Assembly: GCF_900187445.1 (NCBI RefSeq)
Contig: NZ_FYEB01000007.1
Location: forward strand, 82,324-146,323
DNA length: 64,000 nucleotides
Source: Pseudomonas sp. Irchel s3b2
GTDB taxonomy: Bacteria; Pseudomonadota; Gammaproteobacteria; Pseudomonadales; Pseudomonadaceae
Direction: 5' to 3'
The notes under the pieces are model-generated. The model was given only the letters and a program-made list of their open reading frames with translations, was not told the origin of the DNA and did no database searches. Positions 26,615 to 34,079 of this stretch are shown here, in pieces (within the stretch, counting starts at the first letter, position 1; each line of letters opens with the position of its first letter). The position numbers were made by a program, and so were the translations under genes.

Positions 26615-26671
26615 GCATGACCTCATTAGGATTCTGTCGAGCGGGAGCAGGGCATCGATGCCCTGACAGGC

Positions 26672-27418
26672 TTACTGCATGTTCATGCCGCCGTTGACCG
26701 AGAAGTCGGCACCAGTGCTGTAGGCCGATTCATCGGACGCCAGCCAGGCGACGATCGAAGCGATTTCTTCGGGTTGGCCAAGGCGCCCGACCGGTGTGGC
26801 TGCGATCATGGTCTCGAGAATGTCCGGGCGGATGGCCGCGGTCATGCTGGTCTGGATGTAGCCGGGCGATACGGTATTGACGGTCACGCCTTTGCCCGAG
26901 ACCTCCCGGGCCAGTGCCATGGTGAAGCCATGGATGCCGGCTTTGGCCGCGCTGTAATTGGTCTGGCCGAACTGGCCGCGCTGACCGTTGATCGACGAGA
27001 TATTGATGACCCGACCCCAGCCCTTGGCCAACATGCCTTCAATCACCTGTTTGGTGGTGTTGAACAGGCCGCTGAGGTTGGTCCCGATCACCGCGTTCCA
27101 GTCTTCTGGAGTGAGTTTGCGAAAGGAGGCATCTCGAGTGATGCCGGCGTTATTGACCAGCACATCGATCGGGCCGAATTGCTCTCGTGCCATCTCGAAG
27201 GCCTTGCGGGTCGATTCCCAATCGGTGATGTCGCCGAAGATGCATTCGAACTGATAACCCGCCGCCAGTTGGGTCGCTATCCATTCCTTCTTGCGGGAGG
27301 AATCCGAGCTGCAGCCGACGATGACCTTGAATCCTTCCTTGTACAGGCGTTGGCTTATCGCAGTGCCAATCCCACCCATACCACCCGTGACCAACGCAAT
27401 ACGACCAAGCGACTTCAT
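26672..27418 (-). CDS. phaB: Acetoacetyl-CoA reductase
   Basis: A 248-residue SDR enzyme reducing acetoacetyl-CoA to (R)-3-hydroxybutyryl-CoA with NADPH. The cofactor loop TGGMGGIGTAI is at residues about 11-21. The catalytic Ser is in INISSINGQRGQFGQ and Tyr/Lys are in NYSAAKAG. The start at 27418 (MKSLGRIALVTGG) follows AGGAAGGGATTGT and matches the known length of PhaB; the longer frame adds eleven unlikely residues. It is the first gene of the phaB-A-C operon, facing the regulator gene across 257 bp. Confidence 0.95.
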   Translation of the reverse strand: MKSLGRIALVTGGMGGIGTAISQRLYKEGFKVIVGCSSDSSRKKEWIATQLAAGYQFECIFGDITDWESTRKAFEMAREQFGPIDVLVNNAGITRDASFRKLTPEDWNAVIGTNLSGLFNTTKQVIEGMLAKGWGRVINISSINGQRGQFGQTNYSAAKAGIHGFTMALAREVSGKGVTVNTVSPGYIQTSMTAAIRPDILETMIAATPVGRLGQPEEIASIVAWLASDESAYSTGADFSVNGGMNMQ

Positions 27419-27438
27419 ACAATCCCTTCCTTTCTTTG

Positions 27439-27451
27439 TTTTGCGTTGCAA
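27439..27451. promoter_or_regulatory. Candidate half-site resembling the phasin-promoter repeat
   Basis: TTTTGCGTTGCAA, 20 bp upstream of the phaB start, resembles one arm (TTTTGTGCGCTGCAA) of the inverted repeat at 31329-31376; nine of the last ten bases agree. If that repeat binds PhaR, this could be a weaker PhaR site in the phaB leader. This is inferred from sequence likeness only. Confidence 0.35.
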
Positions 27452-27675
27452 GATGGGGGGATTGTTCGGTATTGGCCGGATGCGCGGAAGTGTTGAGATG
27501 TGACTGTCTGGTGTCCAACGGCGCCATGCCTAGGTTAATGACGGGTGGCGAAAAACGCTGGTTACCTATACTGGGATCAATATTGGCAACTGAAGAACCC
27601 ATTAGTCTTTGATTCATCGCAGATCAGTTATGGCTGCGGACAGGATGTTCGGTTCCACAGGTCATTGAGGACGCC

Positions 27676-28713
27676 ATGTATAGAATGAGTTCTGGCTATG
27701 CCAGCGTGCTGGTAAATACGCTCTCGGCTCAAGGACTGGATGTTGCCAGTCTGTGTCGGGAGGCTGGACTAGACATGAAGCTTGCGAGCAAACCAGGAGC
27801 GTTTTGCGAGCGAAGGGCGATTTATCGATTATGGGATCTGGCCGCTCAGGCCTCGGGCGATCCGGACATCGGCTTGAAGGCCTATGGAAGTTTCCACCCC
27901 GGTAGCTTTCAGATCGTCGGCTACACCATGATGTCCAGTCTGAATCTGAAAAAAGCCCTTGAGCGCCTGGTCCGTTTCAGTCCGTTGATTGGCACCGGAT
28001 TCAGCCTTTTCTTTACATCGGAACCGCAGAGTTACCGACTTTCCGGCCTCGATCATCACCAAAAAGGTTCGGTCAAACCTCGCCAATACACCGATGCAGC
28101 GCTGACTTCGTTGCTGGGCTTCTGCCGTAAGCTGGCGGGCGGTAACTCACCGCAACCCTTGAGTGTGGAGTTCACCTATCCCGAACCTGAAGACACCTCC
28201 GAGCATCGACGGTTGTTTGGCTGCGACCTGCGTTTCGACGCGGCTTACGACAGCATTTTGTTTGATAGGCAGGAGCTGCTGCGTCCGTTGAGCATGGCCA
28301 ACGAAACGCTGGCGGTGCTGCATGACAGTTTTGCCGAGGCACAACTGGATCTGCTGTTTGGTTTTTGCATAGTCGGCAGGATTCGCGCGCTGATTACCGA
28401 GCGCTTGAGTCAGGGCCAGAGGCAATGCGATATGGAGTCGATCGCGGCGGCATTGAACGTTAGCAAGCGCACGCTGCAACGCGCGCTGGAAAAGGAAGGG
28501 ACGCAATTCAAGGACGTGCAGAACGCTGTGCGCCGGCAATTGGCCGACTTCTACCTGCGCCATTCTCACTTCAACATGAAGCATGTCGCGTATCTCCTTG
28601 GTTTTCATGATCACAGCAGCTTTAACAAAGCCTGTAGCCGCTGGTTTGGCATGACACCCGGTCAGTATCGGACCGATGAATCATTGGCAATCGAGGAAGC
28701 GGCGCAGGTCTGA
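27676..28713 (+). CDS. phbR: AraC-family regulator of the PHB operon (PhbR-like)
   Basis: A 345-residue regulator with an N-terminal arabinose-binding-like domain (PF12625 type; SSGYASVLVNTLSAQGLDVASLC) and a C-terminal double HTH (MESIAAALNVSKRTLQRALEKEG and VAYLLGFHDHSSFNKACSRWFGMTPGQYR). It is divergent from phaB-A-C, exactly where PhbR lies in Pseudomonas sp. 61-3, so it is probably the activator of that operon. GAGGACGCC precedes the ATG. The ligand is unknown. Confidence 0.9.
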   Translation: MYRMSSGYASVLVNTLSAQGLDVASLCREAGLDMKLASKPGAFCERRAIYRLWDLAAQASGDPDIGLKAYGSFHPGSFQIVGYTMMSSLNLKKALERLVRFSPLIGTGFSLFFTSEPQSYRLSGLDHHQKGSVKPRQYTDAALTSLLGFCRKLAGGNSPQPLSVEFTYPEPEDTSEHRRLFGCDLRFDAAYDSILFDRQELLRPLSMANETLAVLHDSFAEAQLDLLFGFCIVGRIRALITERLSQGQRQCDMESIAAALNVSKRTLQRALEKEGTQFKDVQNAVRRQLADFYLRHSHFNMKHVAYLLGFHDHSSFNKACSRWFGMTPGQYRTDESLAIEEAAQV

Positions 28714-28738
28714 CAAGGCCTTCCGTCAGTGTTCAACG

Positions 28739-31204
28739 TTATTTTATCGGAGGTTTTTTTACGGCTTTCTTGCCCTTGGCAGGTTTGCGCACCGGACTCG
28801 CCATCTTGGCGATGGGGTCAGGGGTCACTGCGGGGATTTTCTGCTTGATCGGCTCAGGGATGACCACCGGGATGGCTTGTTTGATCGGCTCTGAAGTGAT
28901 CGCCGGGGCTTTCACTTCGATGGCATCGGCTGCACCGGGTGGTTGGGTCAGGCTGAAATCTGGCAGCGGTACGTCGAGTAGCCTGTGCAGCTCACACCAG
29001 CATGGGTTGTTTGCACCGCTAGTCAGCAGTTCGGGCAGCAAATTGGCGACGGCCGCCAGCACTTGTTGGCGCTCTTGGGCCTCAACCAGCATTAAGGGCA
29101 GGCTGTGCAGGCTTTCTTGCGGGTGGGTGGCGACCAGCAGTTTTTGCAGGCGCAGGGTTTCGCGCAGATCAAGCGGCTTGGCACTGTAGTCCTGGAGCAG
29201 CACCTGCAGTTGCAGGATCAATTTCTCGACGCTTTCCTTGCCCGGTTCGTCGCTGTCGCGGCCCAGCAGGAACAGGATCCGTATCAAGGCTTCCATCAGA
29301 CCGCCAAGGGGCAGGGCATCCTGCAGACGCTCGATCAAAAGCTGGTCGTGCTGCTCGGCGTGTTCCTGCAGATTTCGCCCGGGTGCATTGCCGGCGAGGC
29401 TATTGAGTACGCCATACACGCCGTAGAAACACATTTCGTGAGCTGCATCACGCAGGTCCCGATAGCCGTTCAAGGCGTCCTGCACCTGGTTGGAAAACAG
29501 TTCCTGCCAGACCAGTAACGGGTTGTTCTGGCTGGCGGGATGACGATCCTTGCTCACTTGGGCGGCACTGCCAGTCAGCCACCACAGCGCCGGGTTCAAA
29601 CTGCTCCAGGCCACTTGCTGCTGATGGAAAGGGTGCGCGCGGCGCAGCATTTCGGCGCTCGGTTCGTTGATCAGCTGGCGCAACCACGGGCGGATGAATT
29701 CGTCGTACACGCTGTTGTTGATGGCGGACGCGCGCTGCACCAGCGCGAATTCGCGATCGTCATCACGGGGCGGCTGCACCTGGCCATGAATGTCGGCGAT
29801 ACGCCGGGGCTCGAAACGCACGGTATACGGCGTCGCCGAGTGCTCCGGCAGGTCGTCGATCAGCATTTCATACAATCCGGCCGGCAGCGCATTGATCGCA
29901 TCGACCGCACCCAGCAACTCACGGTGCTCACGCCGCGCCACGTCACCGGACACGAAGATGCCCAGGTGTCCGATGCTCGCATGTCGCAGGTAAACGATAG
30001 TGCGTCCGGCATTTTGCAATGCGAGATCGCTGGGGTAGACGTCGGTGATCCAGTCCAGTGCCTGCTGCGGGGAGGTGATGTTGTCGCCATAGGAGCAGAA
30101 CACCACCACTGGCACTTCGATCAATTTGAGGTCGAGCCCGCTGCTCTTGCGCCCCAGGCCACCGGATAGCTGATTACCGATGAACAGGTCGTCGACAATC
30201 ATCTCGATCTCTTCGCTATTGAGCAGGGTCGGGCTGCCCCACCAGCGTTCGAAATCCAGAAAGCGTGCGGCCTCGCTGTCGACTTCACTGAACAGGTGGT
30301 AGTACTTGCCCCAATAGGTGTTGGCCGGGTCCAGGTTTTCGAAATTGCTCACCAGCCAGGTGCCGTCGAAGCGGTCATTACCGAGATCGCTCCCCAGGCG
30401 CGCCATCCAGCCACCGCCCAGCAAACCGCCGGTGTAGCGCATCGGATTGCGGCCATTGACGCCGGCCCAGTACGACAACGGCGCACCGTTGACGATGATC
30501 AGCCCCGGCAACTCCGGCCGAGTGGCCGCCAGGCCCATTAACGCCCAGCCCGCTTGGCAATTGCCAATGACGACAGGTTTGGCGCTGTCCGGATGCCGGG
30601 CGCTGACGACCTCGATGAATCGTGCCTGGGCGTCTGCGATATCGGCAAGGGTTTGCCCTGGGCGTGGCGAGTGACTGAAGGCGATGAAGTAGGTGGGATG
30701 GCCGGCTCTCAGGCTTTCGCCGATGACCGAGTCCTGTTTGAAACCGCCGATCCCCGAGCCGTGACCGCCGCGGGGATCAATGATGATCACGGGCTGTTTT
30801 TTGCTGTCGATCTGTTGCCCCGGGCCACCGAGGATTTGCAACAACGAATAGTTGACCGCACGAGGCAGGTCTTCACCAGCGACCAGCGTTTCATGATTGA
30901 ACTTGAGCAGCAGCGGATACCCGGCGCGTTCGTGGGCCAGGGTGTTGTCACCGCGCTGACGCAAGGTGTCCCAGAACAGCACGCTGCGTTGGCCAAGGTC
31001 TGTGAAATATTCATGCCAGTCAGCCGGTGTCGGCTGCCTGAGTTGCCCAAGGCCTAAAGGCGCGAAGGTTTTTGCCTGACGCTTCTGCACGGCGTCGAGG
31101 ACGTTGCGGGTATTGAGGCGTTGCAGATGGTTCAGGTGTTCGAACAAGCCGGCGGGTTCGCTACGCTCTTCATCTTGCAGCGCAATATGTGCTTCCTGAC
31201 CCAT
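28739..31204 (-). CDS. DUF3141 protein, PHA-synthase-like hydrolase fold
   Basis: An 821-residue protein of the DUF3141 family. Residues about 90-480 form an alpha/beta hydrolase core related to PHA synthases, with IIDPRGGHGSGIGG, the box GNCQAGW with C216, and HASIGHLGIFV near the catalytic histidine. The C-terminal 70 residues are Pro/Lys-rich with three EPIKQ/DPIAK-like repeats and a basic end (KPAKGKKAVKKPPIK) resembling tails of granule or DNA-binding proteins. GGAGATC precedes the ATG. It lies between the regulator and the phasin, so a role in PHA metabolism is likely, but no reaction is established. Confidence 0.88.
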   Translation of the reverse strand: MGQEAHIALQDEERSEPAGLFEHLNHLQRLNTRNVLDAVQKRQAKTFAPLGLGQLRQPTPADWHEYFTDLGQRSVLFWDTLRQRGDNTLAHERAGYPLLLKFNHETLVAGEDLPRAVNYSLLQILGGPGQQIDSKKQPVIIIDPRGGHGSGIGGFKQDSVIGESLRAGHPTYFIAFSHSPRPGQTLADIADAQARFIEVVSARHPDSAKPVVIGNCQAGWALMGLAATRPELPGLIIVNGAPLSYWAGVNGRNPMRYTGGLLGGGWMARLGSDLGNDRFDGTWLVSNFENLDPANTYWGKYYHLFSEVDSEAARFLDFERWWGSPTLLNSEEIEMIVDDLFIGNQLSGGLGRKSSGLDLKLIEVPVVVFCSYGDNITSPQQALDWITDVYPSDLALQNAGRTIVYLRHASIGHLGIFVSGDVARREHRELLGAVDAINALPAGLYEMLIDDLPEHSATPYTVRFEPRRIADIHGQVQPPRDDDREFALVQRASAINNSVYDEFIRPWLRQLINEPSAEMLRRAHPFHQQQVAWSSLNPALWWLTGSAAQVSKDRHPASQNNPLLVWQELFSNQVQDALNGYRDLRDAAHEMCFYGVYGVLNSLAGNAPGRNLQEHAEQHDQLLIERLQDALPLGGLMEALIRILFLLGRDSDEPGKESVEKLILQLQVLLQDYSAKPLDLRETLRLQKLLVATHPQESLHSLPLMLVEAQERQQVLAAVANLLPELLTSGANNPCWCELHRLLDVPLPDFSLTQPPGAADAIEVKAPAITSEPIKQAIPVVIPEPIKQKIPAVTPDPIAKMASPVRKPAKGKKAVKKPPIK

Positions 31205-31328
31205 GGTGATCTCCTGCTGCTATGCATAGGAACCTGCGCATCTGAACCCTTTAGTTAAAGAGGGCTAGGCTGAACGTTCGATGAGCAGGAGTCTACAGCG
31301 AATAAGGAGGGCGTTAGCAATGTTTATT

Positions 31329-31376
31329 TTGCACCGCACAAAAATAGGCGTTGCCAAATGGTTTTGTGCGCTGCAA
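31329..31376. promoter_or_regulatory. 15-bp inverted repeat upstream of phasin, candidate PhaR operator
   Basis: TTGCACCGCACAAAA (31329-31343) and TTTTGTGCGCTGCAA (31362-31376) are inverted copies with one mismatch, separated by 18 bp (33 bp centre to centre, about three helical turns). It lies 84 bp before the phasin start and on the other side 125 bp from the DUF3141 start. PhaR regulators bind TGC/GCA-rich sites at phasin promoters and the phaR gene is adjacent, so this is the best operator candidate in the window. Confidence 0.6.
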
Positions 31377-31459
31377 TATCAAGGCTAACGCGATGACTGA
31401 CCGGATCGCTATCGCGTCCTCAGGCTCATCAGGGCCTTCCAGCACAAGGAGATTCAAGC

Positions 31460-32029
31460 ATGTCTTTTTTCAATTCGGAAAAACTGCAAACCGCTCAGAA
31501 AGCCAACCTCGACCTTTTGCAGCAAATCAGCGGCAAAGTCTTCGCCAGCGTTGAACAGCTCAGCCAGTTGCAGTTCAAGGCACTGCGCGACTCCACCGAG
31601 GAGCAGTTCGAAGGTGTTCGCAAGCTGCTGGCTGTTCGTGATCCACAAGGTTTCGCCGAGCTGCAGGCTTCTTTCACCCAGCCGAGTGCGCAAACCGAAC
31701 GCCTGGCCGAGTTCAATCGTCAGGTTCAAGCACTGATCGTGGGTACTCAGTCGGACATCGCCAAATTGACCTCGAGTCAGGTCGAAGCGGGCACCCAGCA
31801 GATGCATGAGTTCGTTGAAACGATCAGCAAGAATGCACCGGCCGGCTCCGAGCCTGTTGTGGCCGCATTCAAGTCGGGCCTGGCGAATGCCGGTACTGTG
31901 TTCGAAAGCGCACAGAAAGCCGTAAAACAGGCTGCCGATGTGGCTCAGAGTGGTTTCGAGGCAGCGACTGCTGCAGGCACTAAAGCTGCTCCAGAAGCAA
32001 GCACCAAGGCTACCAGCGGTAATAAGTAA
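31460..32029 (+). CDS. phaP: Phasin
   Basis: A 189-residue phasin-family protein that coats PHA granules. It is almost entirely helical and amphipathic (FFNSEKLQTAQKANLDLLQQ, FKALRDSTEEQFEGVRKLLAV), with a low-complexity Ala/Thr/Lys tail (AATAAGTKAAPEASTKATS). AAGGAGATTCAAGC precedes the ATG. A strong terminator follows and the convergent phaR gene comes next, with its stop codon inside that terminator. Expression is probably repressed by PhaR until granules form. Confidence 0.93.
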   Translation: MSFFNSEKLQTAQKANLDLLQQISGKVFASVEQLSQLQFKALRDSTEEQFEGVRKLLAVRDPQGFAELQASFTQPSAQTERLAEFNRQVQALIVGTQSDIAKLTSSQVEAGTQQMHEFVETISKNAPAGSEPVVAAFKSGLANAGTVFESAQKAVKQAADVAQSGFEAATAAGTKAAPEASTKATSGNK

Positions 32030-32051
32030 GTCACACTAGATCAGCGGCACC

Positions 32052-32088
32052 AATGGCGATGGGTTTATTCCCCATCGCCATTTTTTTT
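32052..32088 (+). terminator. Strong terminator of phasin gene, overlapping 3' end of phaR
   Basis: AATGGCGATGGG (32052-32063) pairs with CCCATCGCCATT (32071-32082) around TTTATTC, with eight T residues at 32081-32088. The loop contains the phaR stop codon (32065-32067, minus strand) and the stem's right arm encodes its last residues. Confidence 0.93.
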
Positions 32089-32577
32089 CTTTCCGTTATC
32101 GGCACCGGGCTTGCCGCCGAACATGCCGAACAGGTTTTGGGTGTTCAGGTACAGTGCCTTGGACTGGTCGACATATTGCCGCATCAGGTCCTGCATCACC
32201 GGCGCTTGCTGGTGCATGAAGGTGCTCCAGGCTTCGGAGGATTGCGCACCGGTCTGGGACTGGATGTCGATCACGGTCTGAATGCTTTTGTCCAGGTAAC
32301 TGGCGAGTACGCCCTGATAAGGGCCGTAGAACTGGATAATCCCCATCAGCATCTCGCTGGTGAAGATCGGCTCACCGCCGCTTTCGGCTTCCAGAATCAC
32401 TTGCAGCAAGATGCTGCGCGTCAGATCCTCGCCGCTCTTGGCATCGACCACCTGAAAGGCAATTCTGTCGACCACCAACTGGCGTATGTCCGCCAGCGTC
32501 AGATGACTGCTGGTATGAGTGTCATACAGTCGGCGATTGGGGTACTTCTTGATCAGGCGTGGGGTGGTATCAGTCAT
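32065..32577 (-). CDS. phaR: PHA synthesis repressor PhaR
   Basis: A 170-residue PhaR protein. The N-terminal DNA-binding domain reads PRLIKKYPNRRLYDTHTSSHLTLADIRQLV; the PHB-accumulation regulatory domain follows (DLTRSILLQVILEAESGGEPIF, MLMGIIQFYGPYQGVLASYLD). It represses phasin and sometimes biosynthetic genes, and is titrated by binding to nascent PHA. The last residues (GKKKNGDGE) are encoded by the phasin terminator hairpin. The adjacent inverted repeat at 31329-31376 is its likely target. Confidence 0.95.
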   Translation of the reverse strand: MTDTTPRLIKKYPNRRLYDTHTSSHLTLADIRQLVVDRIAFQVVDAKSGEDLTRSILLQVILEAESGGEPIFTSEMLMGIIQFYGPYQGVLASYLDKSIQTVIDIQSQTGAQSSEAWSTFMHQQAPVMQDLMRQYVDQSKALYLNTQNLFGMFGGKPGADNGKKKNGDGE

Positions 32578-32642
32578 GCGGGCGTCTCGCGGCGGGCCTG
32601 GTTTGCAGGCATCTTAACCTACTCTGGCCCACTGCCGAGGAT

Positions 32643-32673
32643 GATCGGTCCCACGCAGAGCGTGGGAACGATC
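32643..32673. repeat. GATCG..CGATC palindrome
   Basis: An imperfect 31-bp palindrome with arms TCCCACGC/GCGTGGGA around AGA and outer GATCG/CGATC, the same core as the right end of the element at 13127-13237. It lies between the end of the porin gene and the start of phaR; it may also shape the porin transcript's 3' end. Confidence 0.7.
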
Positions 32674-32683
32674 ATTGCGGTGC

Positions 32684-33952
32684 TTACCAGATCGGCAAGG
32701 TGTAGCTGACGATCAGGCGGTTTTCATCCAGATCGCTGCCAAAGTTGGTCGAGCGAACTGTCGCGTTACGCCATTTCACCCCGACATTCTTTAATGGCCC
32801 GCTCTGCACGACATAGCCGATGTCGGTATCACGTTCCCATTCCTCGCCTTGCGGGCGGTTGCCGCCCAGATCGATATTGTCGCCAGTAATGTAACGGGTC
32901 ATGAAGGTCAGCCCCGGAACGCCAATCGCCGCAAAGTTGTAGTCATAACGCGCCTGCCAGGATTGTTCGTCCTTGTTGGCGAAGTCGCCGATCTGCACGA
33001 AGTTCACCAGGAACGCGTCGGTGCCGTTGACGTAGGCGTAGCCGGTGTCACCGCTCATGCCTTGATAACCCAGGCCTAACGCGTGCCCACCGAGGCTGTA
33101 GGTGAACATTGCGCCAATGGCATTGTTATCGACATTACTGCCACCGTCGTCCGTGGAACGGGCGAAGCGCAGATCCGTCTTCAGCGACTGGCCGGTTGTG
33201 ACCGGCAACACGTAGATCAGGTTGACCAAGTGCTGGCTGTAGAAGTTGTCGAGATGACCATAGCTGTAGCCGGTGGCGAGGTTGCTGGTCCATTTGTAGT
33301 TCAGGCTGGCGAAATCCAAACTATCGCTATCGAGATGACCTGTGGTGATGCCCTTGGCGCCGGTGCGGGTGATGCCCATGTCCTCGTAGTCCGAGGAGTC
33401 GCGCTGATTGACTTGCGTCAGTCGCCCGGCATCCACCGTCAGGCCTTCGATTTCCAGCGACGTCAGCTGGCCGCCTTTGAAGGTTTGTGGCAACAACCGT
33501 GAATCGTTGGCCAATACCGTCGGCAGTTTCGGCAGTAGCGTGCCGAGCTTCAGCGTGCTTTTGGAGGCCCGCACTTTGGCCGTCAAACCCAGTTCGCCAT
33601 ACTCGTCCTGAGCTCCTTTACTGGTGTCGCGATGGCGTTTTAGCAGGCCGGAGCCTGCGCGATCGGGGCTGGAATCGAGCTTGACGCCGAGCAGTCCGAT
33701 GGCATCGAAACCGACACCGATCAACCCTTCGGTGAATCCCGATTCATAGCGCAGCAGGAAACCCTGTGCCCATTCCTCTTGCTTGGATTGCGGCGCGTTG
33801 GTCTGACGATAATCTCGGTTGAAATAGAAGTTGCGCAGTTCCAGGCTGGCCTTGCTGTCTTTGACAAAGTCAGCAGCGGCGGGGGCCGAGAGGCTGATAA
33901 CGCCGCCGGCCAGCAATAGTCGGGTAGCGAGGGTGCGGGTGTTGCGGTCCAT
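32684..33952 (-). CDS. OprD-family outer membrane porin
   Basis: A 422-residue outer-membrane protein with a signal peptide ending near LSAPAAA. The mature start DFVKDSKASLELRNFYFNRDYR and the C-terminal strand ENRLIVSYTLPIW are typical of OprD porins, which pass amino acids or small organic acids. Its placement next to genes for acid activation and uptake suggests an aliphatic or carboxylic acid, but the loops that decide specificity cannot be read by eye. It stands about 130 bp downstream of the acyl-CoA dehydrogenase gene in the same direction. Confidence 0.92.
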   Translation of the reverse strand: MDRNTRTLATRLLLAGGVISLSAPAAADFVKDSKASLELRNFYFNRDYRQTNAPQSKQEEWAQGFLLRYESGFTEGLIGVGFDAIGLLGVKLDSSPDRAGSGLLKRHRDTSKGAQDEYGELGLTAKVRASKSTLKLGTLLPKLPTVLANDSRLLPQTFKGGQLTSLEIEGLTVDAGRLTQVNQRDSSDYEDMGITRTGAKGITTGHLDSDSLDFASLNYKWTSNLATGYSYGHLDNFYSQHLVNLIYVLPVTTGQSLKTDLRFARSTDDGGSNVDNNAIGAMFTYSLGGHALGLGYQGMSGDTGYAYVNGTDAFLVNFVQIGDFANKDEQSWQARYDYNFAAIGVPGLTFMTRYITGDNIDLGGNRPQGEEWERDTDIGYVVQSGPLKNVGVKWRNATVRSTNFGSDLDENRLIVSYTLPIW

Positions 33953-34079
33953 GGTGAAGCCCCTTTGTTTTTATTATGGAAAGACAGGTCCCGCGGCCCT
34001 CGCCAGGTGGGCGAGGGCTTATCAATAAAAAACGCGAACGCCAAAAAGAGAGGAGCGTGGCGCCGCGTGGGTTCAATCG

